Source: Spirochaetaceae bacterium
GTDB taxonomy: Bacteria > Spirochaetota > Spirochaetia > UBA9216
Assembly (NCBI GenBank): GCA_028527945.1
Contig: JAQQAK010000282.1
Span: 1 to 6,578, forward strand
Direction: 5' to 3'
Length of the DNA stretch: 6,578 nucleotides
Numbering within the stretch: position 1 is the first letter of the stretch; each line of letters opens with the position of its first letter. Below, in pieces: positions 1-5,960 of the stretch. The notes below the pieces were generated by a model, which did not search any database, was not told the DNA's origin, and worked only from the letters and a program-made list of their open reading frames with translations. A program made the position numbers and the translations under genes.

Positions 1-603
1 AATTCAGAAATTGCAAAAAAGACCTTTAACGACTTTTCCACAAATCTTTTTAATTCCAATGAATTTGATATTGCAAAAGGAAAAATGATTTCTTTTTTTA
101 CCCTTCTATTTGCTGAAATGGAAAAATTCAACAATGAAACAATAATAAAATCAGATTATATAAAAGAAATAATAAAACTTAAAACTTTTGATGAATGGAG
201 AGAATGGATAGACAATAAAATGCTTGAAGTCTTTCCTATACTTGAAAACAATCATTGCTCAGCCTATCCGCAACCTTTGATTAAGGCCATCAACTATCTT
301 GAAGACAATTATAATAAACAACTCCAACTTTCATCTGTGGCAGAAGAGTGTAAGGTTTCAGCCAGCTATCTTAGCCATTTATTTTCCAATCAAATGGATA
401 TCAACTTTATAGATTATTTAAACCAGCTTAGACTAAACAAGGCGATTGAATTACTACAAGAAGGAGAATTATCAATAAAAGAAATTTCCTGGACTGTTGG
501 TTATCACGATCCCAATTATTTCAGTAGAGTCTTTCGTAAAAATATGGGGTTCAGCCCATCAAATTTAGAAAGGAAAGAATTTCTAAAAAGGCATCAACAA
601 TGA
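1..603 (+). CDS. AraC-family (probably YesN-like) response regulator, 5'-partial
   Basis: Cytoplasmic transcription factor, seen only from its middle to its C-terminus. The frame is open from base 1 (first visible residues NSEIAKKTFNDF), so the first ATG at 85 is internal and the real start is off the window. Of 200 visible residues, about 94-188 form an AraC/XylS DNA-binding domain: a first helix-turn-helix (LSSVAEECKVSASYLSHLF) and a second (SIKEISWTVGYHDPNYFSRV), followed by FRKNMGFSPS. The preceding 90 residues are helical, charged and without a sugar-binding cupin pattern, which fits the linker of YesN-type response regulators. The receiver domain itself is not visible, so two-component membership is inferred. 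The stop overlaps the start of the lipoprotein gene (ATGA, 600-603), suggesting translational coupling and a shared signalling role. It could instead be an AraC regulator without a receiver. The AraC domain is certain; the YesN label is likely. Confidence 0.9.
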   Translation, partial: NSEIAKKTFNDFSTNLFNSNEFDIAKGKMISFFTLLFAEMEKFNNETIIKSDYIKEIIKLKTFDEWREWIDNKMLEVFPILENNHCSAYPQPLIKAINYLEDNYNKQLQLSSVAEECKVSASYLSHLFSNQMDINFIDYLNQLRLNKAIELLQEGELSIKEISWTVGYHDPNYFSRVFRKNMGFSPSNLERKEFLKRHQQ

Positions 604-1655
604 TCAAAAAAGGACTTTTTATTTGTTTTTCTATTATCTTACTTCTATCCTGTTCAGCAAAAAAAGAAAAAGAAGATCATACCATTCGAATAGGATTCTC
701 CGCGGCATCTCAAACATTTCAGCTTGAAAGATGGAACAAGGATATAAAAGTTTTCATGAATAGAGCCAAAGAGCTAGGCGCTGAAGTTGTTTTCGCAAAA
801 TCTGCCGGAGACGCTGAGGGGCAGATTCCTCAAATTCAATATATGCTTACTCAAGATATAGATATTCTGGTTGTGATACCAGACGATATGGAGATGTTAG
901 GTGGAGTTATCAGAAAAATACTGGATAAGGGAATTCCCGTCCTGTCTTATGACAGGCCAATTATGGGAGTTCAAATAACCGGCTATGTTTCATTTGATAA
1001 CAGAGAAGTTGGGCGGCTGCTTGCAAAAAGCCTTCTTTCAGCTGCCCCAAAAGGAAACTATCTGATTGTAAATGGCTCGATAAGAGACAATAATAGTTTT
1101 GAAGTAAATAAAGGTGTTCATGAAATCCTCGATCCGGAAGCACAAAAAAACAATATAAAAATTGTTAATGAAATATGGCTTGAAGGATGGTCCTTTGATG
1201 AGGCCTTGGAAAAAATAGGAGCAATATTTAACGAAACAACTGACATTGCGGCTATTTCATGCCCTAATGATTTAATTGCCAGCGCCGCAATCAGAATTCT
1301 ATCTGAAAAACGAATGGTTGGAGAGGTCGCAATAGTAGGACAAGACGCAGATCTTCTGGCCTGCCAAAGGATTGTAGAAGGCTCTCAGGTTATGACAGTT
1401 TATAAACCAATTTCAAAATTAGCAGAACGTGCAGCTGAAATAGCTGTTCAAATGGTAAACAAAGAAATCCCTGTCCCGGAAAAATATATGGACAATAATT
1501 CAGGAAAAAAAATCCCATTCTATGTAGAACAGCCCATACCTGTATCTAAAGAACAAATGGATGAGATCATTATCGCTGACGGCTTTCATTCAAAAGAAGA
1601 TGTTTATATAAATATAACAGGACAAAATTGTCAGCAAAATAATACTAATCAATAA
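600..1655 (+). CDS. XylF-family sugar-binding lipoprotein, probable sensor component
   Basis: Predicted membrane-tethered periplasmic sugar-binding protein of 351 residues. A lipoprotein signal peptide has positive residues at 3-4, a hydrophobic core at 5-16 and lipobox LLSC, with the lipidated cysteine at 18. The mature part is a type I periplasmic binding fold (Peripla_BP_4) carrying landmarks I recall from E. coli XylF: LERW (42-45), YDR (117-119), SFDN (131-134), RDNN (162-165), PND (222-224), GQDAD (247-251), TVYKP (266-270) and ADGFH (326-330). D-xylose or a similar pentose is the likely ligand. The start overlaps the regulator stop (ATGA); a weak AAGG lies 8 bases upstream, so coupled translation is likely. 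Its place directly behind an AraC-type regulator and ahead of a transporter with its own binding protein suggests signalling rather than transport, as for XylFII of C. beijerinckii. A second transport binding protein is the alternative. The C-terminal tail (about 338-351) is polar and N/Q-rich. Confidence 0.88.
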   Translation: MIKKGLFICFSIILLLSCSAKKEKEDHTIRIGFSAASQTFQLERWNKDIKVFMNRAKELGAEVVFAKSAGDAEGQIPQIQYMLTQDIDILVVIPDDMEMLGGVIRKILDKGIPVLSYDRPIMGVQITGYVSFDNREVGRLLAKSLLSAAPKGNYLIVNGSIRDNNSFEVNKGVHEILDPEAQKNNIKIVNEIWLEGWSFDEALEKIGAIFNETTDIAAISCPNDLIASAAIRILSEKRMVGEVAIVGQDADLLACQRIVEGSQVMTVYKPISKLAERAAEIAVQMVNKEIPVPEKYMDNNSGKKIPFYVEQPIPVSKEQMDEIIIADGFHSKEDVYINITGQNCQQNNTNQ

Positions 1656-1765
1656 AACTTATTCCCCCTTCAAAATAAAATTAGGCCTTAACTTAGCAAA
1701 TGTTTCCTATAGCCGATGTCTTCATTCCAGGAATAAAATTATTTATTAAAGAAATAATATAGAGG

Positions 1766-1799
1766 AATGAAAAAGTTAATCTAATAAACTTTTCTCATT
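1766..1799 (+). terminator. AT-rich hairpin, possible terminator of the sensor operon
   Basis: The arm AATGAAAAAGTT (1766-1777) pairs with AACTTTTCTCATT (1787-1799) over 12 base pairs with one bulged base, around a 9-base loop, and is followed directly by more T (1800-1801). It lies 110 bases beyond the lipoprotein stop. The stem is almost all A-T, weak for an intrinsic terminator, so it may instead be an operator or leader structure. Its last two bases are shared with the next inverted repeat. Confidence 0.35.
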
Positions 1800-1823
1800 T
1801 TGAGTTACAAAAACAACTCAAAA
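1798..1823. repeat. Perfect 9-bp inverted repeat in the chvE leader
   Basis: TTTTGAGTT (1798-1806) and AACTCAAAA (1815-1823) are exact reverse complements around an 8-base loop ACAAAAAC. No T tract follows on the + strand, so it does not look like a terminator. Its position about 55-80 bases before the chvE start fits an operator for a dimeric regulator or a 5'-leader hairpin. It shares bases 1798-1799 with the preceding hairpin, so the two RNA structures would compete at their junction. Confidence 0.5.
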
Positions 1824-1876
1824 CCTCGCCATCCCAACAAAGCGGCTACTGCCGGATTTTTAAAAGGAGTAATTTT

Positions 1877-3007
1877 ATGAAGAAGATGTTGGCACTAACA
1901 CTTGTCCTTCTATTAGGAATGACAATGGTGTTTGCGGGAGGACAGCAGGAAGCACCAGCAGAAGAAGAAAGCATGGTACAAGAAATGGAGCAGGAGCCAT
2001 TCTTTATTGGTTTAGCAATGCCAGAAACCCATGTACTTAGATGGATTACAGACGGCGCAGCACTTAAAGAAAATGCTGAAGCAATGGGATATAAGGCTGA
2101 AGTAGCTTTTGCTGACGGAGATCAGACAAAACAAAATCAGCAAATTTCTGACTTTATAACAAAGGGAATTGATCTTCTTATTGTCGCAAGTGTAAATACA
2201 GGTGTTAACGCTGTTCTTTCTGAAGCTGCCGAAGAAGGAATAGAAATTATTTCTTACGACAGACTACTTATGGATTCAGCAGACTTCAACTATTACATTA
2301 CATTCAACCTTGAAAAGGTTGGTGAACTCCAGGCAACTTCTATTGAAGACGCATTAGACCTTAAAAACGCTACCGAGCCTAAAAATATAACCCTGTTTGC
2401 AGGTTCTCCTACAGATAACAACGCATATTTCTTTTATGACGGCGCTATGAAGGTTCTTAATCCTTACATTGAGAAAGGAACCTTAAATGTTGTTGGCCCA
2501 TACCCGATGACATCAGCTGACAAAGAAAACTTTAATAGAATTGCTACAGAAGGCTGGAGAGCAGAAGTTGCAAAAGCCAGAATGGAAAACCTCCTTTCAA
2601 ATGACGCAAGAGATGTAGTTCTTGATGCTATTCTTGCGCCAAACGATCCTGTAGCAAGAGCCTGTATTGAAGCATGTCTTAACGATGCCAAATACGATAC
2701 AGTCGACAAACTTCCAATTGTAACTGGGCAGGATGGAGAAATTCCTTCAATTCAGTATATCAGAGATGGAAAACAACACATGACTGTTTTCAAAGACTCA
2801 CGGCTTCTTGCAAAAGCAGCTATTCAGCTTGCAGATTCAATAATAAAAGGCATAGATCCCAATATTCCAGGAACAGTTAAAACAATGTTTGACACAAATA
2901 AAAAGATGGTAGACACCTACCTCCTCACACCAATTCTTGTAACAAAAGATAACTACAAAGAAATAGTTATAGACAGCGGTTACTACAAGGCTGAAGAAAT
3001 AGAATAA
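1877..3007 (+). CDS. chvE: ChvE-type multiple-monosaccharide ABC importer, periplasmic binding protein
   Basis: Periplasmic binding protein of 376 residues that captures monosaccharides and delivers them to the MmsAB membrane complex encoded next. A Sec signal peptide covers residues 1-20 (MKKM, hydrophobic core, cleavage after VFA); there is no lipobox cysteine, so the mature protein is soluble, starting with GGQQE and an acidic linker to about 40. The body matches ChvE as I recall it: AMPETHVLRW (47-56), SYDRL (126-130), GSPTDNN (176-182), FFYDGAM (185-191), PND (255-257), GQDGE (284-288), VFKD (304-307) and a C-terminus VTKDNYKEIVIDSGYY. These distinguish it from XylF and RbsB. At 143-145 it has FNL where ChvE and XylF have FDN. 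RBS AGGAG lies 7 bases upstream of the ATG. ChvE relatives bind glucose, galactose, arabinose and xylose; the substrate here cannot be fixed. A 95-base gap with a strong hairpin precedes the ATPase gene. Confidence 0.93.
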   Translation: MKKMLALTLVLLLGMTMVFAGGQQEAPAEEESMVQEMEQEPFFIGLAMPETHVLRWITDGAALKENAEAMGYKAEVAFADGDQTKQNQQISDFITKGIDLLIVASVNTGVNAVLSEAAEEGIEIISYDRLLMDSADFNYYITFNLEKVGELQATSIEDALDLKNATEPKNITLFAGSPTDNNAYFFYDGAMKVLNPYIEKGTLNVVGPYPMTSADKENFNRIATEGWRAEVAKARMENLLSNDARDVVLDAILAPNDPVARACIEACLNDAKYDTVDKLPIVTGQDGEIPSIQYIRDGKQHMTVFKDSRLLAKAAIQLADSIIKGIDPNIPGTVKTMFDTNKKMVDTYLLTPILVTKDNYKEIVIDSGYYKAEEIE

Positions 3008-3045
3008 TTTTTGTCAGTTTTAATTAAGGAATTTATTTGGTGTAC

Positions 3046-3075
3046 AAAAAGCGGTGGCTCAGGTCACCGCTTTTT
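3046..3075 (+). terminator. Strong hairpin between chvE and mmsA (attenuator / mRNA-stabilising element)
   Basis: AAAAAGCGGTGGC (3046-3058) pairs with GTCACCGCTTTTT (3063-3075) over 13 base pairs with a single G-T wobble and a 4-base loop TCAG. The A5/T5 base with a GC-rich upper stem is the form of an intrinsic terminator. It begins 39 bases beyond the chvE stop, with the ATPase gene on the same strand 28 bases after it. In sugar ABC operons such elements typically allow partial read-through, or protect the upstream mRNA from 3' decay, so the binding protein exceeds the membrane parts. Which of these applies here is inference. Confidence 0.8.
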
Positions 3076-3090
3076 AAAAGCATCAGTCAC

Positions 3091-3095
3091 GGAGG
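3091..3095 (+). promoter_or_regulatory. Ribosome binding site that fixes the mmsA start
   Basis: GGAGG sits 7 bases before GTG 3103, an ideal spacing. The in-frame ATG at 3097 is only one base away from it, too near, and the in-frame TTG at 3037 has no such site and would place the hairpin at 3046-3075 inside the coding region. Confidence 0.8.
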
Positions 3096-3102
3096 AATGT
3101 GT

Positions 3103-4641
3103 GTGAGCGATTATATCCTTGAGGTAGATAATTTGACAAAAACCTTCCCCGGGGTGACAGCCCTGGATAATGTCAATTTTAAAGTGAAAAGGGGCGAAAT
3201 CCATTGCCTTTGCGGGGAAAACGGCGCGGGAAAATCGACGCTGATGAAGGTTGTAAGCGGAGTCCTTCCCCATGACAGTTACGAAGGCAAAATTCTTTTA
3301 AAAGGAAAAGAAACTAATTATAAAACAGTTAAAGATAGCGAAACTGACAGAGTCGCAATAATTCATCAGGAATTAGCACTCAGTCCTTATTTGAGTATTT
3401 ATGAAAATATTTTTTTAGGTCATATAAAAACAAAACTTGGAATTATCAACTGGAACAACCTGATTATAGAATCAAGAAAATTTCTTGAAAAAGTAGGCCT
3501 TAATGAAAATCCCGAAACTATAGTTAGCAAAATGGGAGTGGGCAAACAACAACTGGTAGAAATAGCAAGAGCCCTTTCCAAAGATGTTGAACTGCTTATT
3601 TTGGATGAACCGACTTCTTCTCTCAATGACGTAGAAAGTGAACAGCTTCTCAAGCTTATACTAGAGCTAAAAGAAGAAGGAATAACCTGCATAATGATTT
3701 CACATAAACTAAATGAAATCATGGAAATAGCAGACTCAATAACAGTTCTTCGCGATGGTAAAACAATAGTTTCTTATAATACAAAAAAAGAAAACGTAAC
3801 AGAAGACATAATAATTCAGGGAATGGTCGGGCGAGATATGACCCACCGTTATCCTGAAAAAAACCATAAAGTTGAAGATAAAATCGTTATGGAAGTAGAA
3901 AACTGGTATGTTTATCACCCTGAATACCCGGATTATGCCGTAGTTGAAAACGCTTCTTTCTATGTGAAGAAAGGCGAAATTCTTGCTTTTTGCGGCCCGA
4001 TGGGAGCAGGCAGAACTGAGTTAATGATGAGCCTTTTTGGAAAGGCTTATGGCTCTCACTGCAAAGGGAAACTAAAACTAAATGGAGACGAAGTTCATTT
4101 TCATACTCCCAAAGATGCTATTGAAAGGGGTTTGGGCTATGTTTCTGAAGACAGGAAAGAGCTTGGATTAATTTTAATTCAAACAGTCAAAGATAATATA
4201 AGCAATTCCAGCCTGAAACTATTATCCAGATTTGGAGTTATAAACAATCACAAAGAATACATGGAAGCCTTAAAATATAAAAAAGCGCTTAACATTAGAA
4301 CCCCATCTATAGAGCAAATAATCAACAACCTCAGTGGAGGAAACCAGCAAAAGGTAGTTTTAAGCCGGTGTCTTTTGGCCGATCCGGAAATCTTCATAGT
4401 CGATGAACCAACCAGAGGTATTGATGTTGGTGCAAAATATGAAATTTACTGCATTCTTAACGATCTTGTTAAAAATGGTAAAAGTGTAATCATGATTTCT
4501 TCAGAAATGCCAGAGGCAATAGGTATGGCTGACAGAATATACGTTATGAACGAAGGTATCATAAAAGGAGAGTTGTCAGCGGCCGAGGCAACACAAGAAA
4601 AAATAATGACCATTGCGCTGCAGAAAGGAGAAAATATATGA
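3103..4641 (+). CDS. mmsA: Multiple-monosaccharide ABC importer, ATP-binding protein (MmsA/GguA)
   Basis: Cytoplasmic double-domain ATPase that drives sugar import through MmsB; 512 residues from GTG 3103, the usual length for GguA/MmsA, with the family-like N-terminus MSDYILEV. Domain 1: Walker A GENGAGKST (38-46), Q-loop Q89, shortened signature MGVGKQQ (144-150), Walker B LLILDEP (164-170), H-loop H201. Domain 2: degenerate Walker A GPMGAGRTE with R304 for lysine, full signature LSGGNQQ (410-416), Walker B FIVDEP (431-436), and S467 where the H-loop histidine would be. This pattern of one composite competent and one degenerate ATP site is normal for the RbsA/MglA/XylG/GguA group. It follows chvE after a hairpin gap and overlaps mmsB by ATGA. 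The first 65 codons are distinctly GC-richer (about 47% over 3121-3300) than the next 40 (below 30%). XylG or MglA are alternative names, but the ChvE and GguB-like neighbours favour MmsA/GguA. Confidence 0.93.
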   Translation: MSDYILEVDNLTKTFPGVTALDNVNFKVKRGEIHCLCGENGAGKSTLMKVVSGVLPHDSYEGKILLKGKETNYKTVKDSETDRVAIIHQELALSPYLSIYENIFLGHIKTKLGIINWNNLIIESRKFLEKVGLNENPETIVSKMGVGKQQLVEIARALSKDVELLILDEPTSSLNDVESEQLLKLILELKEEGITCIMISHKLNEIMEIADSITVLRDGKTIVSYNTKKENVTEDIIIQGMVGRDMTHRYPEKNHKVEDKIVMEVENWYVYHPEYPDYAVVENASFYVKKGEILAFCGPMGAGRTELMMSLFGKAYGSHCKGKLKLNGDEVHFHTPKDAIERGLGYVSEDRKELGLILIQTVKDNISNSSLKLLSRFGVINNHKEYMEALKYKKALNIRTPSIEQIINNLSGGNQQKVVLSRCLLADPEIFIVDEPTRGIDVGAKYEIYCILNDLVKNGKSVIMISSEMPEAIGMADRIYVMNEGIIKGELSAAEATQEKIMTIALQKGENI

Positions 4642-5876
4642 GTGAAGTAAACCAGCTCAAAGAGAAAAAAACATCTACTTTTAAAGATGTGGTGAAATCA
4701 AACATGAGAAACTACTCCATCTACATAATGCTGGGTGTAATTCTCTTTGGTTTTGCTATTCCTACACATGGAGTAAACTTAAGTCCACGAAACATAACAA
4801 ACCTCTTCATTCAGAACAGCTACATTCTTATTCTGGCAGTTGGAATGGTAATGGTTATTGTAATTGGCAATATAGATCTTTCTGTAGGTTCTGTAACAGC
4901 CTTTGCTGGCGCGATTGGAGCAATCCTTTACAATGCCGGAATTGGTCTTTTTGCTACAATCCTTCTAACAATTATTGTAGGAATGATTATAGGTGCTTTT
5001 CAGGGGTATTGGATAGCATATGTAAGAATTCCCGCATTCATAGTAACACTTGCCGGAATGAATCTTTTTCGTGGATTAACCTATATACTCACAAACGTTA
5101 CTCCAATAACTCCACATGATGATACTTTCAAACAAGTTGCGATAGGCTGTGTTTCGCCGGAGTTCTTGCGAATAACACATATGGTTCAAAAAGGAGCTAA
5201 AACTGTAGAAAAAGATTTTCATCTTCTTCCTCTAATTGTAGGTGTAATAGCAGTTCTTCTTATTATTTACATAGGTTTTAGAGGCCGAAACAAAAAAAAG
5301 AAATACGGCTTTCACATGCTTCCTGTAGGATTTTTTATTTTAAAGATGTTTGTCCTTTCTGCTATTATTATGCTATTAAGCATTCAATTTGCAAGATATA
5401 GAGGCATTCCCATTGTATTTATCATTCTTCTTCTTGCAGTCGCGATATATACATTCATCACAAAAAACACAGTATTTGGTCGCTATATTTACGCAGTAGG
5501 AGGAAACGCTAAATCTGCAAAATTATCAGGTATTAACTCAGAGAATGTAGAATTTCTTGTTCATATCATCATGGGCGCGTTCTGCGGACTTGCCGGTATA
5601 ATTTTTACAGCGTATATGAATTCTGCCCTTCCTGATGCAGGAAACCTGTTTGAACTTGAAGCAATAGCATCTACTTTTATAGGCGGAGCATCCGCCTCTG
5701 GGGGAATTGGAACTATAATTGGAGCAATAATGGGAGGCCTTATTCTTGGAATAATAAAAAATGGTATGTCTTTGCAAAATATTGGGGCAAACTGGCAGTA
5801 TGTTGTAAAAGCACTCGTTCTTTTACTGGCTGTCTGGTACGACATTTATACAAGAAAAAAATCAGGAACAATTTAA
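4638..5876 (+). CDS. mmsB: Multiple-monosaccharide ABC importer, permease (MmsB/GguB)
   Basis: Inner-membrane permease forming the sugar channel, 412 residues and about ten to eleven hydrophobic segments (roughly 27-41, 60-77, 84-98, 103-120, 133-152, 197-213, 228-248, 257-274, 304-324, 341-372, 386-403). Family marks of the RbsC/XylH/GguB type: GNIDLSVGS (77-85), GYWIAYVRIPAFIVTLAG (123-140), GRYIYAVGGNAKSAKLSGIN (281-300, the cytoplasmic loop thought to contact the ATPase) and IGGASASGGIGTIIGA (348-363). It is longer than RbsC-type permeases (about 320 residues) because of an insert at about 155-255 that includes a basic loop RGRNKKKK (215-222); this is as in GguB/XylH. The start overlaps the mmsA stop (ATGA 4638-4641), with RBS AAAGGAG (4624-4630) at 7 bases, so coupled translation and 1:1 output with mmsA are expected. 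It is the last gene of the operon. Confidence 0.94.
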   Translation: MSEVNQLKEKKTSTFKDVVKSNMRNYSIYIMLGVILFGFAIPTHGVNLSPRNITNLFIQNSYILILAVGMVMVIVIGNIDLSVGSVTAFAGAIGAILYNAGIGLFATILLTIIVGMIIGAFQGYWIAYVRIPAFIVTLAGMNLFRGLTYILTNVTPITPHDDTFKQVAIGCVSPEFLRITHMVQKGAKTVEKDFHLLPLIVGVIAVLLIIYIGFRGRNKKKKYGFHMLPVGFFILKMFVLSAIIMLLSIQFARYRGIPIVFIILLLAVAIYTFITKNTVFGRYIYAVGGNAKSAKLSGINSENVEFLVHIIMGAFCGLAGIIFTAYMNSALPDAGNLFELEAIASTFIGGASASGGIGTIIGAIMGGLILGIIKNGMSLQNIGANWQYVVKALVLLLAVWYDIYTRKKSGTI

Positions 5877-5884
5877 ACAAACTT

Positions 5885-5923
5885 CTCCGCCTGTGGCCTA
5901 AAACCAGATTAGGCGGGGGCTTT
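5885..5923. terminator. Terminator-like hairpin between convergent genes
   Basis: CTCCGCCT (5885-5892) pairs with AGGCGGGG (5911-5918) over 8 base pairs with one G-T wobble, starting 9 bases after the mmsB stop and followed by GCTTTCCCTTTCTT, a broken T tract. A competing inner stem GCCTAA (5896-5901) with TTAGGC (5909-5914) uses part of the same 3' arm. The element lies between the convergent mmsB and luxR-type genes; read on the - strand the stem is followed by AGAAGTTTGTTT, so it may stop transcription from both sides. Confidence 0.65.
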
Positions 5924-5960
5924 CCCTTTCTTGCAATTCAAAAAGTTTAAAGGTTTCAAA

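Larger units (their letters stand above)
1656..1876 (+). promoter_or_regulatory. Leader/intergenic region upstream of chvE
   Basis: This 221-base non-coding stretch separates the sensor genes from the importer and should hold the importer's promoter and operator. I see an 11-base palindrome ATTCC-A-GGAAT (1724-1734), a TAATAT box at 1755-1760 that could be a -10 element but has no recognisable -35 at the right distance (which would suit an activator-dependent promoter), two adjacent inverted repeats (1766-1799 and 1798-1823), and a small GC stem CGGC-TACT-GCCG (1843-1854) followed by GATTTTT. The ribosome binding site AGGAG (1865-1869) lies 7 bases before the chvE ATG. No small gene with convincing coding character is seen. 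The promoter assignment is weak; the inverted repeats are directly visible. Confidence 0.5.

Noticed and set aside
85..603. ATG 85 as the start of the AraC-type regulator
   Set aside because: The same frame is open from base 1 with plausible coding residues, and no clear ribosome binding site precedes ATG 85 at a good distance; the gene is cut by the window edge.
2464..2709. 81-residue antisense frame inside chvE, and a similar 60-residue one at 961-1143
   Set aside because: Both are opposite conserved binding-protein regions and show no family features.
3064..3918. Antisense reading frames inside mmsA (3064-3273, 3420-3722, 3736-3918)
   Set aside because: Low-complexity shadows of the ATPase codons; no recognisable domain, and they lie opposite strongly conserved motifs.
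3988..4641. Loss of the Walker A lysine and H-loop histidine in the second ATPase domain as a defect
   Set aside because: This degeneracy is normal in the RbsA/MglA/XylG/GguA family and does not indicate a broken gene.
5538..5845. Overlapping antisense frames inside mmsB
   Set aside because: Mirror images of the membrane-protein codons; proline- and serine-rich shadow composition.
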